Source: an uncultured Candidatus Actinomarina sp. | GTDB taxonomy: Bacteria; Actinomycetota; Acidimicrobiia; Actinomarinales; Actinomarinaceae | Assembly (NCBI GenBank): GCA_902587025.1 | Contig: CACIJJ010000001.1 | Location: 88,472-152,471, forward strand | Length of the DNA stretch: 64,000 bases | Direction of reading: 5' to 3' | Part shown: positions 1 through 8,305 of the stretch, piece after piece | How the letters are laid out: each line of letters begins with the position of its first letter | How positions within the stretch are numbered: the first letter of the stretch is position 1 | Notes under the pieces: model-generated | Database searches by the model: none | What the model was told of the DNA's origin: nothing | What the model saw: the letters and a program-made list of their open reading frames with translations, nothing else | Program-made: the position numbers and the translations under genes

Positions 1-328
1 GTGGATAATCGCGATTTATCGAGGAAAGTCCGGACTCCAAAGAGCAGAGAGCTGGGTAACTCCCAGGCAAGAAATTGACGGAAAGTGCAACAGAAAGTAA
101 ACCGCCTACTTGGTTAGGTAAGGGTGAAAAGGTAGTGTAAGAGACTACCAGTAATTTAAGAAATTAAATTAGCTTGTAAACCCCTCTCGGAGCAATACCA
201 AAAAGCAATTAGCTTGCTCGGCTAAAAATTGTGGGTAGGTAGCTAGATATATTTGGTAACAAATATACAAGATGGATGATTATCTTACACTATGTGTAAA
301 CAGAATCCGGCTTATAGCCTTACGAAAA
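1..328 (+). ncRNA. rnpB: RNase P RNA, bacterial type A, 5' end cut by window
   Basis: This is the catalytic RNA of ribonuclease P, which trims the 5' leaders of tRNA precursors. The conserved blocks appear in order: GAGGAAAGTCCGGACTCC (21-38), ACAGAAAGTAAACCGCC (90-106), GGTAAGGGTGAAAAGGT (117-133), the stretch around CTCGGAGCAATACCAAA (185-201), GATGGATGATT (271-281) and ACAGAATCCGGCTTATAG (300-317). The 5' strand of helices P1 to P3 lies before position 1, so the gene is partial. The 3' boundary is approximate. The identity rests on conserved primary motifs; the secondary structure was not folded. Confidence 0.95.
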
Positions 329-331
329 CTT

Positions 332-355
332 GGGTGCCTCTTTACTGAGGCACCC
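332..355 (+). terminator. Hairpin after rnpB without U-tract
   Basis: A 9-bp perfect stem (GGGTGCCTC 332-340 with GAGGCACCC 347-355) with a 6-base loop follows the RNase P RNA directly. No run of T follows it (the next bases are ACCTAAAAATTC), so it is not a textbook intrinsic terminator. U-less hairpin terminators are reported in actinobacteria, and RNA 3'-end protection is an alternative role. Confidence 0.6.
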
Positions 356-387
356 ACCTAAAAATTCAATGTTATTAATCTACAGAG

Positions 388-1368
388 ATGACAAAATTTT
401 CTTATTTTCTAGGTTCTGAACAATGGCAACCTGAGACTTTATTGAAGCACGCACAATTAGCAAAAAAAGCAGGATTTGATATGGTCACGATCTCTGAGCA
501 TTTTCATCCATGGGTTGACGATCACTCAGCCTCAAATTTTACATGGACAACTCTTGGAGCACTTGCAAAAGATTTGAAAGATATGGACTTAGGAACAGGT
601 GTTACAACACCATTGTGGAGAATTCATCCTGGAGTGATTGCTCAAGCATCTGCAACAGTTGATAGATTAACAGATTCAACTTTTCATCTTGGTGTTGGTA
701 CAGGAGAAAATATTAATGAAGGACCATTAGGTTACAATTTTCCAAAATATGATGAGAGAGCTAATCGAATGAAGGAAGCTCTTACAATAATAAGAAGACT
801 ACTATCTGGAGAAAAATTAACATTCGAGGGAGAATATTATTCAACTAATTCTGCAAAATTATACTCCCCTCCTCTTAAAGAAGTTCCAATATGGCTGGCA
901 GCAGGAGGTCCTAAATCGTCTATGCTGGCTGCAGAATATGCGGATGGACTTATGATTAGTGTAAAGAATCCTGCTGAAGCATATGAAAAAGTAATTAATC
1001 CATCTATGCAAAAATCTGAGGAGCTTGGTAAGTCTAAATTAAGAGTGCACACATATAGGTGGACGATGTTTGCTGATAATGATGAAGACGCATGGGAGTC
1101 ACTAAAATCCTGGAGAGGTCTTAGAGCACCCAATAGATTGCAAGAATTAGATCCAATGGTATTGAGAGAAACAGCAGATTCGTTAGATCGTGAAGAACTT
1201 ATGTCTAAATTCTCTAGAGCAGGAACAGTTGATGAACTTATTGATATCTATAAACCACTTGTAGATGATTTTGAATCAGAAATTGTGACAATTCAAATAT
1301 CATCAATTAATCAAGAAAAAACAATTGAGCTTCTAGGTAAAGAGCTCTTGCCTAAGTTAAAGAAATAA
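388..1368 (+). CDS. F420-dependent oxidoreductase, luciferase-like (G6PDH-like subfamily)
   Basis: This 326-residue protein is a luciferase-like monooxygenase-fold TIM barrel of the group containing F420-dependent glucose-6-phosphate dehydrogenase (FGD). Visible landmarks are SEHFHPW at 36-42 and GVGTGEN at 102-108. H38, W42 and E107 align with FGD catalytic and F420-site residues; FGD's Asp beside the histidine is Glu (E37) here. Later substrate-phosphate contacts of FGD are not obvious, so the substrate is unknown and glucose-6-phosphate should not be assumed. It starts at ATG 388 with a weak ACAGAG upstream and is followed three bases later by the TauE-like gene, so they probably share a transcript. 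Dependence on F420 is inferred from family membership and suggests an actinobacterial host. Confidence 0.85.
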   Translation: MTKFSYFLGSEQWQPETLLKHAQLAKKAGFDMVTISEHFHPWVDDHSASNFTWTTLGALAKDLKDMDLGTGVTTPLWRIHPGVIAQASATVDRLTDSTFHLGVGTGENINEGPLGYNFPKYDERANRMKEALTIIRRLLSGEKLTFEGEYYSTNSAKLYSPPLKEVPIWLAAGGPKSSMLAAEYADGLMISVKNPAEAYEKVINPSMQKSEELGKSKLRVHTYRWTMFADNDEDAWESLKSWRGLRAPNRLQELDPMVLRETADSLDREELMSKFSRAGTVDELIDIYKPLVDDFESEIVTIQISSINQEKTIELLGKELLPKLKK

Positions 1369-1371
1369 AAT

Positions 1372-2100
1372 TTGTTTAAATTATTTTTTATTGGACTAGT
1401 TGGTGGCTTACTTTCTGGTTTGTTAGGTGTCGGAGGTGGTGTTATATTTGTTCCACTTTTGACTTACATGACAAACAAAAATTTTAAAATTAACACTGGA
1501 ATTTCCTCTATGGCAATCATATTTGTGGCATCTGCTAGTGGATTTACATACATACTCAATGGTATTTCTTTAACTTTTAATATTTTTTATCTTATAATTG
1601 GAGGAATTTTTGGTGGGTATATTGGAAGTAAGATTACAACAATAATCAAAACAAAATCTCTCGAAAGAATATTTTCAATATTATTGATAATAGTTGCAAT
1701 TCGAATGTTTTTGAATACGAGTTTCCAATCTGCTTTCAACGAAAATCCTATGTATTATATCTTTATAGGTTTAATAACTGGTATATTGTCAGGATTATTG
1801 GGTATTGGTGGAGGTATTGTAAGAATCCCATTATTAATTATTTTCGGTGGTCTTGAAAATATAGTTGCTCAGGGATTTTCACTTATAGCTACTATTCCTA
1901 CTGCAATGACAGCTGCAATAACAAAACTTAAAGGTAGTCCAGATTTAATTAAGCAAGGAACTTATATTGGTGTTTTTGGAATCATCGGCTCGATTATAGG
2001 AGCAAATACTGCTTTTTTGCTTAGCCAAAATATTTTAAATACAATTTTTGCAATATTTCTTTTATTAGTAAGCGTTAATCTTTATCTAAAAAAAGATTAA
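1372..2100 (+). CDS. TauE/SafE-family membrane exporter
   Basis: This is a 242-residue hydrophobic protein of the TauE/SafE (DUF81) family, proposed exporters of sulfite, sulfoacetate or other organic anions across the cytoplasmic membrane. The inverted-repeat architecture is visible: a glycine-rich GLLSGLLGVGGG segment near residues 12-23 recurs as GILSGLLGIGGG near 137-148, each opening a membrane bundle. The start is TTG at 1372, three bases after the upstream stop; no ATG fits the first hydrophobic segment. The 3' end overlaps the convergent gene by 4 bases, sharing TTAA as both stop codons. The substrate cannot be read from the sequence. Confidence 0.85.
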   Translation: MFKLFFIGLVGGLLSGLLGVGGGVIFVPLLTYMTNKNFKINTGISSMAIIFVASASGFTYILNGISLTFNIFYLIIGGIFGGYIGSKITTIIKTKSLERIFSILLIIVAIRMFLNTSFQSAFNENPMYYIFIGLITGILSGLLGIGGGIVRIPLLIIFGGLENIVAQGFSLIATIPTAMTAAITKLKGSPDLIKQGTYIGVFGIIGSIIGANTAFLLSQNILNTIFAIFLLLVSVNLYLKKD

Positions 2101-2558
2101 ATTAGACCCTCTCTAAAGAAAATATCTGCTTTCTCTACGGTGTTAATTTTTGAATATAAATAAGAAAAGCCAGCCACTTCTTGAAGAAGTAAAATTAAAA
2201 ATCCTCTAGAAGTTGTTTCAACAGAATCGAAAGGAAGTGGGAAAAATAAAATATGCTGATTTAACCACATAAAATCTAAAAACTGATGTAGAAAAATACC
2301 AATAGCAACCAATAAGAAATTATTTCTAAATGCGGTCTTTCTTCTAGTTAGTATCATTGTGATGACCAATATCGTGACACTAAATATCAATGTGTGACCA
2401 GGTTGATTATAAGCAACTTTAAAGCCAACAATGTTGAATAAAAAATCAACAAAATCTGGAAGTAATGCTCCTCCAGCTAAATATCTTAGATCTGCCCCAT
2501 AATCTTTATAAACATACCTAAAAATAAAAATTGAAAACCCAACGTGCCAAAATAACAT
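2097..2558 (-). CDS. Membrane protein resembling YdjM/DUF457 metal-dependent hydrolases
   Basis: This 153-residue protein has about four membrane segments. Conserved polar positions sit at membrane edges: H5, LPDFVD (33-38), GH (54-55) and HQFLD (91-95). That spacing of His and Asp is typical of the YdjM/DUF457 family of predicted membrane-bound metal-dependent hydrolases, but the match is by eye only. It is the last gene of the operon running from the Nif3 gene and begins one base after the RNase H stop (TAATATG). No substrate is known; a role in lipid or envelope metabolism is only a guess from the membrane location. Confidence 0.55.
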   Translation of the reverse strand: MLFWHVGFSIFIFRYVYKDYGADLRYLAGGALLPDFVDFLFNIVGFKVAYNQPGHTLIFSVTILVITMILTRRKTAFRNNFLLVAIGIFLHQFLDFMWLNQHILFFPLPFDSVETTSRGFLILLLQEVAGFSYLYSKINTVEKADIFFREGLI

Positions 2559-2559
2559 A

Positions 2560-2952
2560 TTATGAATCTAAAGCTAGGTTGGCTAATTCGTCTGCACGTT
2601 TATTGTTTTCTCGGTATATGTGATTAATACTTACAAATTCAAGCATTTCAATATGCTCCAAAATTTTATCTCTTAGTGGCTTTAAATTATTGGATTTTAC
2701 TTTAAAGTTTCCATTTACTTGCTCTACAACTAATTTGGAATCTAGAAATATTTCGAGATTCATAAAATCATTTTTTAAGCAATATTCAAGTGCACTATCT
2801 AATGCTAAATATTCGGCCTCATTGTTACTGGCAACTCCTATGGTTTTAGATATCGTATGAATTTCTTTTCCATCAGTTTCTATACTTACACCTATTGCAG
2901 CTTCACCAGGGTTAGAACGAGATGCACCATCACAAAAAACTTTGTACTTCAT
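2560..2952 (-). CDS. RNase H-fold protein (RNase HI-like)
   Basis: This is a 130-residue single-domain RNase H fold protein that would cut the RNA strand of RNA:DNA hybrids. The four metal-binding acidic residues are in place: D8 in FCDGASRSNPG, E45 in NNEAEY, D71 in FLDSKLVVEQVNG and D121 in KRADELA. It lacks the C-terminal phosphatase domain fused to the actinobacterial homologue (the Rv2228c type), so it is the short form. It overlaps the zinc-ribbon gene upstream by 4 bases (ATGA), indicating translational coupling. The order Nif3, zinc ribbon, RNase H matches mycobacteria and streptomycetes. Confidence 0.88.
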   Translation of the reverse strand: MKYKVFCDGASRSNPGEAAIGVSIETDGKEIHTISKTIGVASNNEAEYLALDSALEYCLKNDFMNLEIFLDSKLVVEQVNGNFKVKSNNLKPLRDKILEHIEMLEFVSINHIYRENNKRADELANLALDS

Positions 2953-3656
2953 ATAACCACACCATCACAGTAGCTACATTGCTGAAATTTTGATTCTAGG
3001 ATTTGTTCAATTTCAGAAGAAGTTAACTCTACCCCGCAACAACCACATTGGTTATCATTACGATAAGCAGCAATAACTTCTAAGCCTCTTTTTTTTAAAT
3101 TATCATACAACTCTTTGAGTTCATCAGGAAAAGTTGAAATAAATTCAAGTTTTTCTTTTTCTAAATCAGGTATTTGTTTATCAATTTTATCCCACTCATT
3201 TTTTACAATTTTTGATAAATTAATTAATTGATTTTTAATATCTTCCAAAGAATTTTCCTGATCGTTCATAACTTTCAATTGATCCCCATTTTGTTCTTTT
3301 AATTCTTCCACTTCTAATTTAAATTTATTAATTTGTATTTTTAGAGATTCTTTTTGATTTGAGTAATTTAATGTTTCACTTGGATCTAAAGTATCACCTG
3401 ATAATTTCTGCTCAATTTCCTTTATTTGAAGTTCTAAAGATATAATTTTTTTTTCATTATCTGCTTTTTTAATAAAAAATTCACTTAATTCTTTTTTATT
3501 TTCAGTTATTTTTTCTGAAAATTCTTTATAGTTAATTTCCATTGATTTCAGATGTAGTACATTTTCACCATTACTTTTTGAATCAATAAGTTTATAAATT
3601 TTATTATCTAAATCTTGAAGCTCAACTAAATTGCTTAATAAAAATGGCTCATTCAT
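2949..3656 (-). CDS. Coiled-coil C4 zinc-ribbon protein (DUF164 / zf-RING_7)
   Basis: This 235-residue protein is largely a long charged coiled coil (about residues 10-190). It ends in a zinc ribbon with C204-x2-C207 and C227-x2-C230. That architecture is the DUF164 family, for which nucleic-acid or protein-protein interaction roles are proposed but unproven. It sits between the Nif3-like and RNase H genes and overlaps them by 8 and 4 bases, as in actinobacterial genomes where the three genes travel together. All four zinc ligands are present, so it is probably functional. Confidence 0.85.
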   Translation of the reverse strand: MNEPFLLSNLVELQDLDNKIYKLIDSKSNGENVLHLKSMEINYKEFSEKITENKKELSEFFIKKADNEKKIISLELQIKEIEQKLSGDTLDPSETLNYSNQKESLKIQINKFKLEVEELKEQNGDQLKVMNDQENSLEDIKNQLINLSKIVKNEWDKIDKQIPDLEKEKLEFISTFPDELKELYDNLKKRGLEVIAAYRNDNQCGCCGVELTSSEIEQILESKFQQCSYCDGVVI

Positions 3657-4419
3657 AATAATTTCTGTAAATATAATTTATTTTCAAATTTAGTTCTTTT
3701 TCTAGTTTTTTAACAAATTTTTTCATGCCCGGAATTTCGGTTGATATGTGACCTACTTGTATGAGTCCTAATTTTGCATCATCAGCTTTTAATAAGTACC
3801 TATGTGAAATATCTCCAGTAATAAATACATCGACCGAGTCAATTATTTCATCAATAAATTGAGTACCAGATCCAGGTAACACTGCAATGTTTTGAATTTC
3901 TTTTATTTCATTAAAATGCTCATTAGTTCGAATTATTTTTGTATTTAGTTTATTTTCGATATCCTTTTTTAAATCAGATGGAGATATTTTTTTGATTTTG
4001 CCCTTACGACCCGCTCCAAAATTATCAACTGAGTTAGCAAATATGGATACATTAGACATTCCAAATAACTCAGCTAATGTTTCGGCATTGCCTTCTTTGC
4101 ATACATCTTGAGCGGTATGTATTGAAATTACATTTATTGATGAATCAAGAAAACTCTCTGTAATCGGATCAGGTAAATAGGTTTCAACCTCATTTTCATC
4201 GATTATACGTTTAAATGGTGGTGGATGATAAGTAACTACTGTATCAACACTATTGTCTTTGCAGTATTCAAGTAAGGATTCTTCAAGCTCATGACCTACT
4301 ATCAAGTTTTCTACTTGATTACTCTCATCTCCGATTAAAAGACCTACACTATCGTCTTCAAATGCATGATTAAGAGGTGTTAATTTATTTATATGCTCAA
4401 GAAGAATAGAAACGTTCAC
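3649..4419 (-). CDS. Nif3-like dinuclear metal-centre protein (DUF34, YbgI/YqfO)
   Basis: This is a 256-residue member of the Nif3/DUF34 family, ring-forming proteins with a two-metal site and still-debated function. They are often annotated as GTP cyclohydrolase I type 2 and may act in metal insertion or nucleotide metabolism. Likely ligands are H65 in TYHPP, H101 and D105 in SIHTAQD, and H224 and E228 in VGHISTE. The position preceding H65, His in E. coli YbgI, is Tyr here. The start is GTG at 4417-4419. It heads the Nif3 / zinc-ribbon / RNase H / membrane-protein operon, 23 bases after the MMPL gene. Confidence 0.85.
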   Translation of the reverse strand: MNVSILLEHINKLTPLNHAFEDDSVGLLIGDESNQVENLIVGHELEESLLEYCKDNSVDTVVTYHPPPFKRIIDENEVETYLPDPITESFLDSSINVISIHTAQDVCKEGNAETLAELFGMSNVSIFANSVDNFGAGRKGKIKKISPSDLKKDIENKLNTKIIRTNEHFNEIKEIQNIAVLPGSGTQFIDEIIDSVDVFITGDISHRYLLKADDAKLGLIQVGHISTEIPGMKKFVKKLEKELNLKINYIYRNYYE

Positions 4420-4442
4420 TTAATTTATAGTAATAACGATTT

Positions 4443-7034
4443 TTATAAAGTTTTTGCAGTTTTCCTATTATGGTAATTTGCCCAAATAACTAAAAATGTA
4501 GGAAGAATCATAAGTGATGCAATCAATGCAAAGCCAATAGAAACTAGAATAACAGTTCCCATTTGTTGAAACGGAACTAAGGAAGATGTAGTTAAAATAC
4601 CAAATCCTGCCATGGTTGTAAAAGCACTACCAAATAAAGAACCTCCCGTGGTTTTTAATGTTGTCCTGATAGCTTCAACAGGCTCAATGCCTGAAGAGAT
4701 TGTTTCTCTAAATCTATTTGTTACATGAATTACAAACGGAACGCCAATACCGATTGCCAATCCTGATAATGTGGAGGTTACAGGGTTGAGTGGTATGTCT
4801 AATAGATACATACCCATATAAGTTCCAAGTACAATTGCCGCTACCGGAAGTACTGTTATCACACCCAAGAAAGGTCTTCTCATATCAATCAAATAATATA
4901 AGACTAAAAATATCATTGAAGCTAAGATTGCAAACACCAAGGATTGAAATTGTGATGAGTTAATTAGTTCATTGACACTTTCTGTGACTATATTATCTGA
5001 TGTAACACCAACAAATATTCCCAGATCTGAAAGTGGTTCAAAAGCAGTATATAAATCATCTCTTATTTGGGCAGCTCCAGATGTTCCTGCAGAGGTTGTA
5101 ATTCTAACTTGCATAGCTGATATTAAATCATTTTCATTTACATATAAGCTAGTACTAAACGTGTCCTCGTCTGTTTCAAGCAAATATGTATATAAACCTT
5201 CAACATCACCACTAGAACTAACCTTTAATGCATCTAATCCTTGTCCACTCATAATTTGAACGCCATAAGTTCCTAACTGTCCAATTAAAGCCATATCAGG
5301 CATTGGTGGAGGTGCTTGAGGATTTGCTGAAGGCGGAACTAACATAGCTCCAAGAGATCCTACAACTGATTCAGCGGCTGCATTCCCAGCAAAAACTAAT
5401 ACATTTTCAACATCTGATAAATTGCTTAACGAATCGATTAAAGCATTATGAATTTCAGGTGTAGCGACATTGTCTGATTCAATTAATACACTTGTAGTTT
5501 CTCCAAAGCCTCCACCAAATTCTTCTTGTAAAGTATTAAATGTTTTAACAGTTGGACTATCTGAAGGTAAGAAATCTGTAAAATTGAACACTGTTGATAT
5601 GTTTGTAAAACTATAGTAACCATATCCACCAATTCCTAAAATTAATGCAACTGCGATAATCTTGAGTCGTTTAGGAATTATTGAAGTTGCTTCTGACAAT
5701 TTGTTAAACAGTTTTTCTCCAGATGATGCAAATGCATCTGTATCGATTGTGTTTTTTCGTTCTGATCTCTTATCGAGTAATGTTCGTATGGCTGGTACGA
5801 GAGTCATTACCAAAATAAATGCGTAGAAAATACCTAATGCAGTTGTTATTCCAAAATCCTGAAGTTGAGTTAGTGGTGAAACAATATTTGTCAAAAACCC
5901 AACCATTGTTCCTAACGTTGCAAGCGTTAAAGCAATTCCAACAGAACTTAATGTTTTAGAAGCAGATGTATTAACTGAGTTTTTTAAACCTAATTCTTCC
6001 CTGTACCTTCCAGTAAAGTGAATTGCGTAGTCTACTCCTAAACCTAGGATGATGATCGTTGAAATTTGTGAAAGTTGATTTGGTGCTCCAATAATATCTA
6101 AATAACCTGGTCCAAGTACAACTCCAATTCCTTGCATCCATAATATAGCTAGCATTATTGCAGCCAAACTATTGAATATGTCTGCAAAGGTTCTTCTAGA
6201 AGATTTAAAAAATCCAAATGTTTTTGTTGGTTTTATAAAGAAAATAAATGCGAGAACTAAAAAGATAATACCAAAAGCTGCTCCAAAAAGCTGAGCTACT
6301 TCCTCTAAAAAGTCATCTTGTTCGTCACCAAAAAGTAACGCTAATGAAAATCCTGCAATATCAATATTTTCAAAGTCATCACTTAGCTCGAGTAATTCTT
6401 TATTTAATTCATTTTCTAGTCTTGGTTGAACTTCGAAAGCTCCCTCAAATCCGTATTCACCCTGTATTATTGCTGAATTGATGGTGATAATTCCTAATCC
6501 TGCACTTGCTGTAATTGCTTCTTCATCATATGAGCTAGATAAAAGCGCAGATGCAAACTGTTGAAATTCTGGTGGCATTTGTGCTGATGTAGCTTTATAA
6601 AGTTGTTTAAATTGCTCATCAGTCAAACTACTAACGTCAAGCATTGGATTAAATGCTTTAGCAACATCTATAGGAGCAAAAAAGCCTTGTACTAATCCTT
6701 GATTTGGATCATTTACAAGATAATCATATAATTCACTATTTTCAATTACTTCAATTGCTGCTGTATAAGTCTCATAACCTTCTACTGTAAGAACGTCTTC
6801 ACCTTCAAAAACAAGTTGGAGAACGCTCTGGGTTCCTGATCCTCCAAAGTAATCTGAAAGTTTGCCTTGAGCCTCAATTTCTGGAGTATCTATTTCTCCC
6901 CCAAATGAAGTATCTAATTCCTCTGCTTGAGTGGTCATATATCCAAAAAATCCTGTGATTGCCAAAATTACAATAATTGTGATTATGGGAAATCTAGTTG
7001 CAGCAGAGGAAAAGAAGCTAGTTAATATTTTCAT
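4443..7034 (-). CDS. MMPL/RND-superfamily transporter (HAE3-like)
   Basis: This 863-residue protein has the duplicated RND layout. One membrane helix (about 15-35) is followed by a large extracytoplasmic domain and a helix bundle (about 245-420), and the whole pattern repeats in the second half. The first half carries GLGVDYAIHF (331-340), the Asp-Tyr proton-relay signature of MMPL proteins. The equivalent second-half segment reads GIGVPFVIHV, with Pro-Phe instead of Asp-Tyr, so proton coupling may rest on one half. Such proteins export lipids, hopanoids or other hydrophobic envelope components; the substrate here is unknown. It starts at ATG 7034, with a near-consensus TATAAG box 8 bases upstream. 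Confidence 0.85.
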   Translation of the reverse strand: MKILTSFFSSAATRFPIITIIVILAITGFFGYMTTQAEELDTSFGGEIDTPEIEAQGKLSDYFGGSGTQSVLQLVFEGEDVLTVEGYETYTAAIEVIENSELYDYLVNDPNQGLVQGFFAPIDVAKAFNPMLDVSSLTDEQFKQLYKATSAQMPPEFQQFASALLSSSYDEEAITASAGLGIITINSAIIQGEYGFEGAFEVQPRLENELNKELLELSDDFENIDIAGFSLALLFGDEQDDFLEEVAQLFGAAFGIIFLVLAFIFFIKPTKTFGFFKSSRRTFADIFNSLAAIMLAILWMQGIGVVLGPGYLDIIGAPNQLSQISTIIILGLGVDYAIHFTGRYREELGLKNSVNTSASKTLSSVGIALTLATLGTMVGFLTNIVSPLTQLQDFGITTALGIFYAFILVMTLVPAIRTLLDKRSERKNTIDTDAFASSGEKLFNKLSEATSIIPKRLKIIAVALILGIGGYGYYSFTNISTVFNFTDFLPSDSPTVKTFNTLQEEFGGGFGETTSVLIESDNVATPEIHNALIDSLSNLSDVENVLVFAGNAAAESVVGSLGAMLVPPSANPQAPPPMPDMALIGQLGTYGVQIMSGQGLDALKVSSSGDVEGLYTYLLETDEDTFSTSLYVNENDLISAMQVRITTSAGTSGAAQIRDDLYTAFEPLSDLGIFVGVTSDNIVTESVNELINSSQFQSLVFAILASMIFLVLYYLIDMRRPFLGVITVLPVAAIVLGTYMGMYLLDIPLNPVTSTLSGLAIGIGVPFVIHVTNRFRETISSGIEPVEAIRTTLKTTGGSLFGSAFTTMAGFGILTTSSLVPFQQMGTVILVSIGFALIASLMILPTFLVIWANYHNRKTAKTL

Positions 7035-7132
7035 GAATGATACTTATAAGCATTATTAAATATTAAACAACGTAAAGATTTACTTGTATTTTAAACATTA
7101 AAAGTTTGTTAAATATTTTCTAATAATTTACA

Positions 7133-7138
7133 TATAAT
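7133..7138 (+). promoter_or_regulatory. -10 box TATAAT, leaderless start for the M15 peptidase gene
   Basis: A perfect TATAAT lies 6 bases before the GTG start at 7145, so transcription should begin at or next to the start codon. No Shine-Dalgarno sequence and no TTGACA at normal spacing are visible. Confidence 0.6.
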
Positions 7139-7144
7139 TATTAT

Positions 7145-8305
7145 GTGAAAAAGTTGGGCCTTTTATTTGTATTAATATTTTTATCGCTTCAAACTTCAGC
7201 TTTTGGTCATGATGGTGAAGATGAGTTAGAAAGAAAGAAAACATTTTATGGTATTGGAAATTATGATGTAATTACTATTTCACAACCGGGTGTTCTTTAC
7301 TACAGTGTGACAAATCAGATTATAGAATCAGTTGAAAATTTAGAAAGTAAAGTTACATTCATTGGTAGAGCAAATATTGGACTTGAGAAAGTTATTAATA
7401 CTAATGGTGTTGAGACTTTAAGTACTAGGCCTAATTACCTCTACAACCTCTCAATTAAAACCATCGAAGGAAAATATGCTGATTTGTTTTATTCTGATGA
7501 AGTTTCGGAATTAATCAATGAAGACAAAATTATAATTTCTGATCTAACTGCAGAGCTATACTCAATCAACATTGGTGACATATTAGTTTTAGTTGGGATG
7601 AATGAAGAAACAACAAAACTAGAAGTTGGTGATATAATATCTGATCCAGAAATTGGATGGTTCGAAGGACTTGTGAGTAAAAAAGTTGGATACCAGCTAG
7701 GGATTAATAGAAATATACAGGCAATAATTTGGGATAGAAGAATTACTGAAAATCATTTTGTTGAATTGTATAGAAATATAAAATACAAACAATTAAGGGT
7801 TACTTTTAGGGATTCTAAACCAAACAAGAACTGGGTTCTACCCACTGCATTAATCAAAAACTATTTTGGTGATTTCCAAATAAAAGAGAGGGATGGAACC
7901 TGGATAACAATAGAACCAGCTTGGAGAAACGAAAATATTCAAAGAAAAAGCATGCCAATTATTGGACGAGCTACATGTAATAAAATCATGTGGGAACCCC
8001 TTTTAGGAGCACTTAATCAAGTTATTGCAGAAGGTTTAGAAGATACACTTTCCAAAGATGAATTCCAAACATCTGGTGGCTGTTATGCACCAAGACGAAT
8101 AAATAGATTTAATGCTGGAGGCGCTATCTCAAGACATGCTTGGGGTATTGCAATTGACATAAACGTTAAGTCTGGATATCACCCAAGAGTTGTTGAAATT
8201 TTTAATTCGTGGGGATTTGCATGGGGTGGAACATGGACGTCTCCAGATGAAATGCACTTTGAACTAAGAGATTTATCACCCAGTATTTCTCAAGCCAGCA
8301 GCTAA
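7145..8305 (+). CDS. Secreted M15-family D,D-peptidase-like protein
   Basis: This 386-residue protein begins with a signal peptide (KK, then a hydrophobic core, ending near SAFG at about residue 21). It ends with a Peptidase_M15_4-type zinc domain (about 265-376), which cleaves peptidoglycan stem peptides. Zinc ligands are H331 and D338 in SRHAWGIAID and H371 in MHFEL; the catalytic Glu is probably D368 or E369 upstream of H371, though this was not established. The intervening region, about residues 22-260, matches nothing I recognise and may be a wall-binding or regulatory domain. The start is GTG 7145, since the ATG two bases upstream is closed at once. The 3' end overlaps ppc by 30 bases in convergent orientation. 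Confidence 0.8.
   Translation: MKKLGLLFVLIFLSLQTSAFGHDGEDELERKKTFYGIGNYDVITISQPGVLYYSVTNQIIESVENLESKVTFIGRANIGLEKVINTNGVETLSTRPNYLYNLSIKTIEGKYADLFYSDEVSELINEDKIIISDLTAELYSINIGDILVLVGMNEETTKLEVGDIISDPEIGWFEGLVSKKVGYQLGINRNIQAIIWDRRITENHFVELYRNIKYKQLRVTFRDSKPNKNWVLPTALIKNYFGDFQIKERDGTWITIEPAWRNENIQRKSMPIIGRATCNKIMWEPLLGALNQVIAEGLEDTLSKDEFQTSGGCYAPRRINRFNAGGAISRHAWGIAIDINVKSGYHPRVVEIFNSWGFAWGGTWTSPDEMHFELRDLSPSISQASS

Noticed and set aside
332..355. Standard intrinsic terminator after rnpB
   Set aside because: The stem is strong but no T-run follows; kept only as a hairpin with possible terminator function.
837..1133. Minus-strand ORF opposite the F420 oxidoreductase
   Set aside because: It is a shadow of a well-conserved gene, with no family resemblance or upstream signal.
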